Shown here: positions 15,908 to 23,153 of the stretch, piece after piece
How the letters are laid out: each line of letters opens with the position of its first letter
Numbering within the stretch: position 1 is the first letter of the stretch
NCBI GenBank assembly: GCA_025459265.1
Contig: JALOQX010000021.1
Location: forward strand, 1 to 39,093
Reading direction: 5' to 3'
Origin: Pirellulaceae bacterium
GTDB lineage: Bacteria > Planctomycetota > Planctomycetia > Pirellulales > Pirellulaceae
DNA: 39,093 nt
Notes under the pieces: generated by a model
Database searches by the model: none
Told to the model about the DNA's origin: nothing
Seen by the model: the letters and a program-made list of their open reading frames with translations, nothing else
Program-made: the position numbers and the translations under genes

Positions 15908-17188
15908 GTGCAAACTCTTAAGACTGCGGTCGTCGTCGTTCTGCTGTTGATTGTCTTTTACGGCGTCTACGAGATGCTGAATCGCCCGCCCGATGCGCCG
16001 CCATCGGACGTTGCGCAGATGGATGAGATTCCGTTCGATCCGCCGGAGATCCAGTTTGGGGAGGCCACCGCGCCGCCGTCCGCCGAACCGGCTTTCTCCG
16101 TGCCGTCGATGAGCGACGCCGGGACACCTCCCTCGCCCGTCCCCTCGCAGTCGATGGTCGCCGCTCCGGGCATGACCGACACGGCAAGTCCGACTGGGAC
16201 ACCCGCCTGGAACGAGTATCCGCAAACCTCGCCTGAAGCCGGCAGCCTGCCGCCGCAGCCTCCCGACATTGCGCCACCGATGACCGTCACACCACCTCAG
16301 TGGCCGGGACCCGATCCGCGCGCACCGCTGCCCGATGCACACAGCATGGCCGCGACAGGGCCCCTTCCTCCCCAGATGCCGCCGGCCGACCCGCGGCTGC
16401 AGCAGAATCCGTTCGTCAACGAACCGGTTGTGGCGCGCCCGCCGGAAGGACCGAACGCGGTTGGGCCGACGTCCGGTGACCAGACCGGTGCGCGGGCGTA
16501 TGAACGGGCACGCAAACTGGCTCAGACGATGATCGACCAGGGACAATTTCACCAGGCGCTGGCCACACTCTCCGTGTTCTATCAGAGTGAGGACCTGACA
16601 CCCGAACAGCAGGGCGAGCTGATCGATCTGCTCGATCCGCTGGCCGGCCGCGTCGTGTACTCCCAAGAGCACTGCATCGAGCCCGCCTGCACGGTGCGCC
16701 GCAACGAGACTCTGTTTGACATTGCCCAGCGCTACAACGTGCCGGCGGAACTGCTGCAGAAGATCAACGGCATCGAGGACCCGAACGTACTGGTGCCCGG
16801 TACGGAACTGAAGGTTGTCACCGGGCCGTTCCGAGCGGACGTCGACCTCCGCACGCAGCAACTCACGCTCTTCGTCAACGGGCTCTACGCCGGCCGGTTC
16901 CCCATTTCCGTGGGGAACGACCCGGCACCGGTGGCCGGCGAGTTCCAGGTGCGCGACAAACGCGCCGATCGGGACTACTTCTCGATCGAAGGACGAGTCA
17001 TCCCGGCGGGCAACCCCGCCAACCCGTTTGGCAACGTGTGGCTTGACCTGGGCCGCGAAATCTGTATTCATGGAAGTCCGGCTGGCGGTGCCGATCCGCG
17101 CCGAGGCTGCATCAGTCTCAGCCCCCAGGATGCGGATGACGTGTACGGCATCCTGTCCGTCGGCTCGAACGTTCGTATCCTTCGCTAG
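15908..17188 (+). CDS. LysM-domain L,D-transpeptidase (YkuD fold)
   Basis: This enzyme forms 3-3 peptidoglycan cross-links or anchors proteins, acting outside the cytoplasmic membrane. The GTG at 15908 is preceded by AAGGAGG with correct spacing and gives 426 residues. The order is: N-terminal membrane anchor (about 7-22), a Pro-rich linker (about 25-195), a helical TPR-like segment (about 197-250), a LysM domain with NETLFDIAQRYNVPAELLQ (about 258-302), then the YkuD domain. Active residues are His388 in CIHGSPAGG and Cys401 in RRGCISLSP; the usual GCIR motif has Ser instead of Arg. pyrE follows 12 bases later. Presence of the gene implies a peptidoglycan wall. Confidence 0.92.
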   Translation: MQTLKTAVVVVLLLIVFYGVYEMLNRPPDAPPSDVAQMDEIPFDPPEIQFGEATAPPSAEPAFSVPSMSDAGTPPSPVPSQSMVAAPGMTDTASPTGTPAWNEYPQTSPEAGSLPPQPPDIAPPMTVTPPQWPGPDPRAPLPDAHSMAATGPLPPQMPPADPRLQQNPFVNEPVVARPPEGPNAVGPTSGDQTGARAYERARKLAQTMIDQGQFHQALATLSVFYQSEDLTPEQQGELIDLLDPLAGRVVYSQEHCIEPACTVRRNETLFDIAQRYNVPAELLQKINGIEDPNVLVPGTELKVVTGPFRADVDLRTQQLTLFVNGLYAGRFPISVGNDPAPVAGEFQVRDKRADRDYFSIEGRVIPAGNPANPFGNVWLDLGREICIHGSPAGGADPRRGCISLSPQDADDVYGILSVGSNVRILR

Positions 17189-17200
17189 AGCAGCCCGATT

Positions 17201-17755
17201 GTGTTCGACCGAGCCGCATTGATCGCGTTGATCCGACAAGAGGCGCTGCAAATCGGTAAATTCACGCTCGCCTCGGGCAAGGAAGCCACCTACTATCTCG
17301 ACTGCCGCCAGGTGACGCTCGACCCGCGCGGCGCCAACTTGATCGGCGAAGGGATCCTCGAGCTGCTGGGAGACGAGCTGCCTGACGCCATCGGCGGTAT
17401 GGCCATCGGCGCCGATCCCATCACGGCGGCCGTCGTCACGCTGGCCGGTCAACGCGGGTTGACCCTCAAGGGCTTCATGGTCCGCAAAGAGGCCAAGGCC
17501 CACGGTCGCGGACGCGACGTGGAAGGACCGGTGGTGGCCGGTCAGCGCGTTGTGATCGTCGAGGACGTGGTCACCACGGGCGGCAGTTCGCTGCAGGCGA
17601 TCGAACGGGTGGAGGCGATGGGCCTGCAGGTCCAGCGCGTGATTGCCATCGTCGATCGACTCGAGGGCGGTCGTGAGGCGTTCCAAGAGCGCGGCTACCG
17701 GCTCGATACGCTGCTGACCATCCGCGATCTGGGGATCGAACCGCCGCCGCGATAA
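17201..17755 (+). CDS. pyrE: Orotate phosphoribosyltransferase
   Basis: PyrE converts orotate and PRPP to orotidine 5'-phosphate in pyrimidine synthesis. The 184-residue product starts at GTG (17201). It shows the OPRTase N-terminal FTLASGKEATYYLDCRQVTL segment, the GGMAIGADPITAAV loop, the KGFMVRKEAKAHGRGR catalytic loop, and the PRPP-binding motif VVIVEDVVTTGGSS (about 119-132). It sits 12 bases after the L,D-transpeptidase stop and may be co-transcribed with it. A repeat cluster follows its stop. Confidence 0.95.
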   Translation: MFDRAALIALIRQEALQIGKFTLASGKEATYYLDCRQVTLDPRGANLIGEGILELLGDELPDAIGGMAIGADPITAAVVTLAGQRGLTLKGFMVRKEAKAHGRGRDVEGPVVAGQRVVIVEDVVTTGGSSLQAIERVEAMGLQVQRVIAIVDRLEGGREAFQERGYRLDTLLTIRDLGIEPPPR

Positions 17756-17769
17756 CGCGGGCCCCGGAT

Positions 17770-17887
17770 GGCTGGGGACGAGCGCCTTGCGCGCGGGTGG
17801 CTGGGGACGAGCGCCTTGCGCGCGGGTGGCTGGGGACGAGCGCCTTGCGCGCGGGTGGCTGGGGACGAGCGCAGCTCGCCCCCAGCG
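17770..17887. repeat. REP-like palindrome, family B, with three upstream 29-bp tandem units
   Basis: Three identical 29-base units start at 17770, 17799 and 17828. Each begins GGCTGGGGACGAGCGC and continues CTTGCGCGCGGGT. The fourth unit (17857-17887) diverges into a palindrome: CTGGGG...CCCCAG outer arms and CGAGC...GCTCG inner arms at 17859-17885, with one A-C mismatch. It lies between the convergent pyrE (+) and NRDE (-) genes, ten bases before the NRDE stop, and may act as a 3' end stabiliser. The same palindrome recurs at 29050 and 29122. Confidence 0.93.
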
Positions 17888-17897
17888 AAGCTGCCGC

Positions 17898-18674
17898 TCA
17901 GGCGTTGGTGGCCCGGGCACGCGACTCGCGCAAGCCTCGACTGAGAATATCGCGCAGCAGTGGCGAGTAGTCTTCATACTTCGACTGGTCGGGAGGCCCG
18001 CTGGCATACTGGAAGATGGCGTCCCGGGGTTTCTTGCCGAGTGAAATGAGCGTCGAGCTGACGGTGCCCCGAGACCGATTGCGGACCACCATGCTCGGCC
18101 GGCCTGGCGGTGAGGGCGCGCGGGCGAAGACCTTGCTCGCCACCGCGAGAAACTTCACCGGAGAGTCGAGTGTTTGCAGGGTGAGCAGTCGCTGGGCCAT
18201 CTTCACCCGCTCGTCGCGCGGGTCATTCACGTCGCCGTTGGACACGATGCTCAGCCCGTCCTCCAGCCGCACGACCTCCGCGTCCTCGCAGCCATGCACC
18301 ACCCAGCCGCTCTCGGCATCCGCAATCACGTAATTGACACCGTCGTACTTGCCCGTCGACAATTCCTCCAAGGCCATGTCCACGGCGTTGCGTGCCGATC
18401 CCGCACGCAACAGGTCACGGCACAGGGCCCCGCGCGAACGGGGCGCCAACGGGGGCAGCAACTTCGGTCGGTTGCAGGCCGCCACAAACAACCCATGCTG
18501 GTTGACTCCCAACCACGTACCGCCAGCCTGCTGGTCGATGCCGCATAACACGCGCGGCTTCCCGGACTGAATCGTCGGCGGCAAACTCAGCCGGTCATAT
18601 TGTTCCTCGCGATTGGCCGCCACTAGAATCGGGGACTCGGGTACGAGCCGGTACTGAATGGCCAAGAGACACAT
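17898..18674 (-). CDS. NRDE family protein (TANGO2-like)
   Basis: The 258-residue protein starts MCLLAIQYRL and carries AANREEQYDR (N21, R22, E23, E24), the motif that names the NRDE/TANGO2 family, although the third position is Glu instead of Asp. Further typical elements are GGTWLGVNQHGLFVAACNR and SNGDVNDP. Family members are distantly related to N-terminal-nucleophile hydrolases and begin Met-Cys, so Cys2 may be exposed after Met removal. Human TANGO2 is linked to acyl-CoA or heme handling, but bacterial function is not settled. The ATG at 18674 lies next to a 238-base divergent intergenic region. Confidence 0.88.
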   Translation of the reverse strand: MCLLAIQYRLVPESPILVAANREEQYDRLSLPPTIQSGKPRVLCGIDQQAGGTWLGVNQHGLFVAACNRPKLLPPLAPRSRGALCRDLLRAGSARNAVDMALEELSTGKYDGVNYVIADAESGWVVHGCEDAEVVRLEDGLSIVSNGDVNDPRDERVKMAQRLLTLQTLDSPVKFLAVASKVFARAPSPPGRPSMVVRNRSRGTVSSTLISLGKKPRDAIFQYASGPPDQSKYEDYSPLLRDILSRGLRESRARATNA

Positions 18675-18717
18675 GGCAATCCGTCGGGTGTTAGTGAAAA
18701 GTGAGGAAGGCGTTGGA

Positions 18718-18820
18718 GGCCAAATTACGCTTGGCCGGCGTGCCAGTTATCCCGCTAATGTATTCATTCGTCTGCCGGTGGTACACCCCTACGCGGGGGT
18801 GCTTGGTGCTTTTTTTCACC
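18718..18820 (+). ncRNA. Candidate structured RNA or leader in the NRDE-Gfo/Idh divergent spacer
   Basis: Within a less GC-rich stretch three hairpins follow one another on the + strand. GGCCAA (18718-18723) pairs with TTGGCC (18731-18736). CACCCC (18784-18789) pairs with GGGGTG (18796-18801). GGTG (18805-18808) and CACC (18817-18820) flank seven T (18810-18816). CCGGC (18735-18739) can also pair with GCCGG (18774-18778). The second hairpin followed by the T-run resembles a weak intrinsic terminator, with an 8-base gap. No known RNA family was recognised, and a 66-residue open frame here (18658-18858) has no coding support. Confidence 0.3.
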
Positions 18821-18887
18821 GGGCAGTCGTACTTGGTTACGCGGCGGCGAAGAGGTAAGTTCAGGATCAGCAGTAAGTCGTTCCGGT

Positions 18888-18900
18888 CCTTAGACTAAGG
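18888..18900. promoter_or_regulatory. Operator-like perfect inverted repeat upstream of the Gfo/Idh gene
   Basis: CCTTAG and CTAAGG flank a central A, giving a perfect 13-base inverted repeat whose end is 12 bases before the ATG at 18913. It could bind a dimeric regulator or form a short hairpin. Its AAGG also supplies the only purine-rich stretch near the start codon. Confidence 0.35.
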
Positions 18901-18912
18901 TGCATTCCAGTC

Positions 18913-20031
18913 ATGCCACGACCTCATCAACCACCGGTGCGTATCGCGATTGTTGGTGCGGGCGCTGTGAGCGACTATCATCACGTGCCCGGGATCCGCG
19001 TCGATCCGCGCGCGTGCCTGGTCGCTGCCTGCGACTCGAACGAAGCCCTGCTGCAGCGGCGGCGCGACGACTGGTCGCTCTCGTACGTGACGACCGATTA
19101 CGAACGCATCTGTGCCGATCCGGATATCGACGCGGTGGTCATCGCCACGCCCAATTGCACGCATCGTCCGATCGCGCTGGCGGCCGCAGCGCATGGCAAG
19201 CACATTCTGTGCGAAAAGCCGCTTGGCCTGCATGCCGGCGAAGTGCGGGAGATGTATCAGGCGGCACACGCGGCTGATGTCGTGCATATGACCGCGTTCA
19301 CGTACCGCTTCGCGCCGTCGATGCGCTACATGAAACATCTGCTCCGCACCGGGGCACTCGGCACACCGCGGCATTTCCGCAGCCAGCGGTTCCTGGATCT
19401 GCCGGAAACCAGTTGGGGTTGGCGGCAATACAAGCAGCAGGCCGGTGCGGGAGACCTGTTCGACATGACGATTCATCGCATCGATTTCGCGATGGATCTG
19501 TTGGGTCCGCTGCAGCGCATCTGCGGCGCGGTGGCCCGCTTCGCGCCGCGCACGATGACGGTCGACGGCCAACCGTGTCCACCTTCGGACGTGGATGACT
19601 GGTCCAGCATCATCGGCGAGTTCACCTCGGGTGCCGTGGGGGTGTGGGAGGGCACGACGCTGGCCAAAGGCTACGGGCTGCAAGGGTTTGGCCACGAGTG
19701 GGCCGAGATTAACGGTTCCGAAGGCTCGGCGGTCTATCGTCTGCACGAACCGCACACGCTGCTGGTCGGCAGAACAGGCCAGGACCTGGCGCCGGTCTTT
19801 GTGCCCGAGGAATTTCTGCGGCCCGAGGGGAGTCCGCGCGATCCCCACGCCGGGGTACCTGCCACGGTGTTTCGTTACGACTTGATCTGGGAGTTCGTCT
19901 CCGCGATCACCCAGGGCCGGCCGGCGATCCCCAGTTTCTTCGACGGGTTGCGAGCGCAAGTGATCGCTGACGCGGTGCTGCAGTCACACCACCAGCAGAC
20001 CTGGATCGACATCCCGGATACCGCGCCCTAG
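18913..20031 (+). CDS. Gfo/Idh/MocA family NAD(P)-dependent oxidoreductase
   Basis: The 372-residue cytoplasmic protein has a Rossmann fold with IAIVGAGAVSDYHH (11-24) and the family catalytic motif CEKPLG (Lys102). The D-x-x-x-H-x-x-D pattern DMTIHRIDFAMDLL (about 184-197) is the usual substrate-site motif. Members oxidise or isomerise sugars, inositols or related compounds; the substrate cannot be set from sequence. There is no signal peptide or Tat motif, unlike many planctomycete secreted members. The stop (20029-20031) is immediately followed by a short tandem repeat. The nearest downstream gene, fabH, has its own possible promoter. Confidence 0.9.
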   Translation: MPRPHQPPVRIAIVGAGAVSDYHHVPGIRVDPRACLVAACDSNEALLQRRRDDWSLSYVTTDYERICADPDIDAVVIATPNCTHRPIALAAAAHGKHILCEKPLGLHAGEVREMYQAAHAADVVHMTAFTYRFAPSMRYMKHLLRTGALGTPRHFRSQRFLDLPETSWGWRQYKQQAGAGDLFDMTIHRIDFAMDLLGPLQRICGAVARFAPRTMTVDGQPCPPSDVDDWSSIIGEFTSGAVGVWEGTTLAKGYGLQGFGHEWAEINGSEGSAVYRLHEPHTLLVGRTGQDLAPVFVPEEFLRPEGSPRDPHAGVPATVFRYDLIWEFVSAITQGRPAIPSFFDGLRAQVIADAVLQSHHQQTWIDIPDTAP

Positions 20032-20072
20032 GTGGGACGGGTGTCCCCGTGGGACGGGTGTCCCCGCCCGTC
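20032..20072. repeat. 17-bp tandem duplication ending in a stem-loop
   Basis: GTGGGACGGGTGTCCCC occurs twice in tandem (20032-20048 and 20049-20065) and is closed by GCCCGTC, so GACGGG (20053-20058) can pair with CCCGTC (20067-20072). It starts directly after the Gfo/Idh stop codon and could serve as its 3' structure; there is no T-tract. Confidence 0.85.
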
Positions 20073-20138
20073 ATGCACGCAGTGCGTTCCCGCCCCTCAC
20101 GCGATTCCACACCACGCTCGAAACAGCCGCAGGGGATC

Positions 20139-20168
20139 CTGTCATGGTGGAGGGGCACTTGGTATAGT
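20139..20168 (+). promoter_or_regulatory. Possible promoter for fabH
   Basis: TATAGT (20163-20168) is one base from the sigma70 -10 consensus; CTGTCA (20139-20144) lies 18 bases upstream as a possible -35 box. Transcription would start about 60 bases before the fabH ATG at 20232. Confidence 0.35.
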
Positions 20169-20231
20169 GGACGGCCTGTGTCTTGTGGCCGGGCGGCCCG
20201 CACAGGGGAATCGAAGGCATCGGGAGTGGTC

Positions 20232-21338
20232 ATGGCAATTGGTTCGACCGAGCGGGTGTCGTCGGTGACAGGTCCGGCTGATCTGGAGGAGTGCGCGGCG
20301 CTGGGCGCGGCCGAGCTGCCGCAGACCCTGGTGCGGGTCGACCGCGGCAGTCCGCGCACGCGGCTCATGGGAATCGAGATCCTGGGCACAGGTTCGTATC
20401 TTCCTGCCACGATCGTTCGCAACGAGGACTTGACCGAGTTGGGTTGCGACGCGGACTGGATCGTGCAGCGCACGGGGATTCGGCAGCGGCGGCGCGCAGC
20501 GCCCCACGAGGCGACGAGCGATCTGGCGTATGAGGCGGCGTTGCGCTGTCTCGAGTCATCCAGTGTGGCGGCCGATGCGGTGGATCTGATCCTGGTTGCC
20601 ACGATGACACCGGATATGGCGACGCCGTCGGTCGCGTGTCTGGTCCAGCGTCGGCTGGGCAGCCCGGCGCCGGCGATGGATCTCAACGCCGCCTGTTCCG
20701 GCTTCAGTTACGCGCTGGTGACCGGCATGCAGTTCATCAAGACCGGCTGCAGTCGCCGCGTGCTGGTCATTGGCAGCGACATCATGTCGCGGATCATCAA
20801 TCCGTTGGACCACAAGACGTACCCGCTGTTCGGGGACGGCGCGGGCGCCGTGCTGCTCGGCGCCGGCCGCGACGATCGCGGCTTGCTGTCGTACGTCCTG
20901 GGTGCCGAGGGGGATGGCGGCACGCTGTTGTCCGTCCCCGGGGGCGGGTCGCGCGAGCCGTTGACGGCCGAGGGCCTTGCGGCCGGGCGACAGTACATGC
21001 AGATGGATGGACGGGCGGTCTTCAAGTGGGCGGTGCGGATGGTCAACGACATCGCCGCGGACGTGGTTGAGCGCGCGGGTCTGACCATGCCGGCGATCGA
21101 CCTGGTGGTGATGCATCAAGCCAACCTGCGGATTCTCGACGCCGTCGCCGAAGGCCTGGGGATCGACCGTCAGCGCGTCTTCGTGAACCTGGACCGCTAC
21201 GGCAATACCACGGCGGCCAGCATACCGATCGTGTTGGACGAAGCCGTGGCAGCGGGTCGTCTGCAACCAGGCGACCATGTCCTGCTGATCGGCTTCGGCG
21301 CGGGCTTGACGTGGGGAGCGGGCGTGCTGAGGTATTGA
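20232..21338 (+). CDS. fabH: 3-oxoacyl-[acyl-carrier-protein] synthase III (FabH)
   Basis: FabH condenses an acyl-CoA with malonyl-ACP to start fatty acid synthesis. The ATG at 20232 has GGGAG five bases upstream and gives 368 residues. It adds a ~45-residue N-terminal extension before the typical MGIEILGTGSYLPATIVRNE start (an internal ATG at 20367 lacks a ribosome-binding site). The catalytic triad is intact: Cys155 in NAACSGF, His295 in VMHQANLRI, Asn325 in RYGNTTAASIP; the C-terminal GFGAGLTWG loop is also present. It overlaps the peptidase gene by one base. Other members of the thiolase superfamily are possible, but motif and length fit FabH closely. Confidence 0.95.
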   Translation: MAIGSTERVSSVTGPADLEECAALGAAELPQTLVRVDRGSPRTRLMGIEILGTGSYLPATIVRNEDLTELGCDADWIVQRTGIRQRRRAAPHEATSDLAYEAALRCLESSSVAADAVDLILVATMTPDMATPSVACLVQRRLGSPAPAMDLNAACSGFSYALVTGMQFIKTGCSRRVLVIGSDIMSRIINPLDHKTYPLFGDGAGAVLLGAGRDDRGLLSYVLGAEGDGGTLLSVPGGGSREPLTAEGLAAGRQYMQMDGRAVFKWAVRMVNDIAADVVERAGLTMPAIDLVVMHQANLRILDAVAEGLGIDRQRVFVNLDRYGNTTAASIPIVLDEAVAAGRLQPGDHVLLIGFGAGLTWGAGVLRY

Positions 21339-23140
21339 TGGCGAGGTTGCAGCGGCTGCCGAAACGTGCGGACGTGCGTGTCGACGACACGTGGGATCTT
21401 ACGGCGCTCTTCGCGGACGACGACGCGTGGGAGGCGAATTTCGCGCAGTACGAGCGGCGCGTCCGGGGCTATGCCCGGTTCCGCGGCAAGCTGGGGCAGA
21501 GTGCCGACATGTTGGCACGTTGCCTGGCCTTTGATGCGCGGCAGGACCGGCTGGGCGAACGCCTGGGCGTCTACGCCTTCTTGCGGACGTCGGAGGACCA
21601 GACCAACAGCGTCTACCAGCGCATGCTGGGGCGCTATCAGCACGCGGCAACGCGGGCCTCTCAGGCGGCGAGTTTCATCCGGCCCGAGCTGTTGGCGCTC
21701 CCCGCCCGCAAGTTGCGCGCGCTGATCGCGCAGCGGAAGATGCGCCCCTACCGCCTGCTGATGGAGCGGCTGCTGCGTTACCAGCCGCATACGCTCTCGC
21801 AGCCCGAGGAGGAACTGCTGGCGATGCAGGGCGAAATGGCCCACACGGCCAGTCAGGCTTTCCGCCAGCTGCAGGACGCGGACCTGAAGTTCGGCTTCAT
21901 CACCGACGAGCGGGGTGCGCGGGTCGAGTTGAGCAACGCGACGTTCTACCAGCTGCTGCACTCGCCGCAGCGCAGTGTGCGGCGCACTGCGTTCCACCAG
22001 TTCTATGCCCAGTACGCGGCCCACGAGCACACGCTGGCGGCGCTGCTGGGCGGGTCGATCCTCAAAGACGTCTACTACGCCCGGGCCCACCGCTACTCCA
22101 GCGCGCTCGACGCCGCCCTCTTTCCCGACAACGTCCCGCGCGCGGTGTACGACAACCTGATCCAGGCAGTGCACGCCGCCCTGCCGGCGGTCCACCACTA
22201 TTACGACGTGCGGCGGCGGAAAATGCGGCTCAGACAGCTGCATCACTACGACACCTACGTGCCGATCCTCAGCCACCTGGAAGTGCACCGCACCTGGGAC
22301 GAAGCGACGCGCCTGGTCCTCGCGGCGCTCGCCCCCATGGGGAGCGACTACTGCAGCGAGCTCGCACGCGGCCTCCAGGGCCGCTGGTGCGATCGCTACC
22401 CGAACGTCGGCAAGCAGAGCGGCGCGTTCAGCTGCGGGTCCTACGATGCCGAACCGCGGATCCTCATGAACTACAAGCCGCAGGTGCTCGACGAAGTCTT
22501 CACGCTCGCCCACGAAGCGGGCCACGCCATGCACTCGCTGCTCTCCGCGCGGCACCAGCCGTTTCTCTACTACGACTACTCCATCTTCGTCGCCGAGGTC
22601 GCCAGCACGTTCCACGAGCAGATGCTCAGCGCGCACATGCTCGGCGCAGCCCGTGACGACGCCGAACGCGCGTACCTGCTCAACCGTGAAATCGACGGGA
22701 TTCGGTCCACGATCGTGCGGCAGACGATGTTCGCGGAATTCGAGAAGGTGACCCACGCGCTGGCCGAAGCCGGCGAGCCGCTGACGGTGCAGAAGCTCAA
22801 GGATGTCTATCGCGGGCTGCTGGACCGGTACTGCGGCCGCTCGTTCGTGTTGGATGAAGCCCTGTCGCTCGAGTGCCTGCGCATTCCGCACTTCTACCGG
22901 GCCTTCTACGTCTACAAGTATGCGACCGGCCTGTCCGCGGCAATTGCCCTGGCACGCCGCGTCCTGGACGGCGGCCCGGCGGAACTGGCCGCGTATCTCG
23001 GTTTCCTCCAGGGCGGCTGTTCCCAGGACCCGCTGGATCTGCTGCGGGGCGCCGGTGTCGACATGACGCAGCCCGCACCCGTCGCGACGGCACTGCAGCG
23101 CTTTGAACAGCTCGTACACGAACTCGATACTCTGATCTGA
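21338..23140 (+). CDS. pepF: Oligoendopeptidase F (peptidase family M3B)
   Basis: This zinc metallopeptidase cleaves oligopeptides in the cytoplasm. The 600-residue product has the family M3 HEAGH motif in TLAHEAGHAMHS (His392, Glu393, His396) and a downstream VAEVASTFHEQML segment carrying the third ligand Glu (about 420). The C-terminal YVYKYATGLSAAIALA segment is characteristic of PepF. The ATG at 21338 shares its A with the fabH stop TGA (21336-21338), and GAGG lies five bases upstream, so translation is likely coupled. An in-frame GTG at 21311 is less likely. The GH38 gene starts 13 bases after its stop. Confidence 0.94.
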   Translation: MARLQRLPKRADVRVDDTWDLTALFADDDAWEANFAQYERRVRGYARFRGKLGQSADMLARCLAFDARQDRLGERLGVYAFLRTSEDQTNSVYQRMLGRYQHAATRASQAASFIRPELLALPARKLRALIAQRKMRPYRLLMERLLRYQPHTLSQPEEELLAMQGEMAHTASQAFRQLQDADLKFGFITDERGARVELSNATFYQLLHSPQRSVRRTAFHQFYAQYAAHEHTLAALLGGSILKDVYYARAHRYSSALDAALFPDNVPRAVYDNLIQAVHAALPAVHHYYDVRRRKMRLRQLHHYDTYVPILSHLEVHRTWDEATRLVLAALAPMGSDYCSELARGLQGRWCDRYPNVGKQSGAFSCGSYDAEPRILMNYKPQVLDEVFTLAHEAGHAMHSLLSARHQPFLYYDYSIFVAEVASTFHEQMLSAHMLGAARDDAERAYLLNREIDGIRSTIVRQTMFAEFEKVTHALAEAGEPLTVQKLKDVYRGLLDRYCGRSFVLDEALSLECLRIPHFYRAFYVYKYATGLSAAIALARRVLDGGPAELAAYLGFLQGGCSQDPLDLLRGAGVDMTQPAPVATALQRFEQLVHELDTLI

Positions 23141-23153
23141 AGGAGCCTCCGCC

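Noticed and set aside
15893..18007. Long open frame (704 residues) on the minus strand
   Set aside because: It is antisense to the L,D-transpeptidase and pyrE genes and arises from high GC content; no family resemblance.
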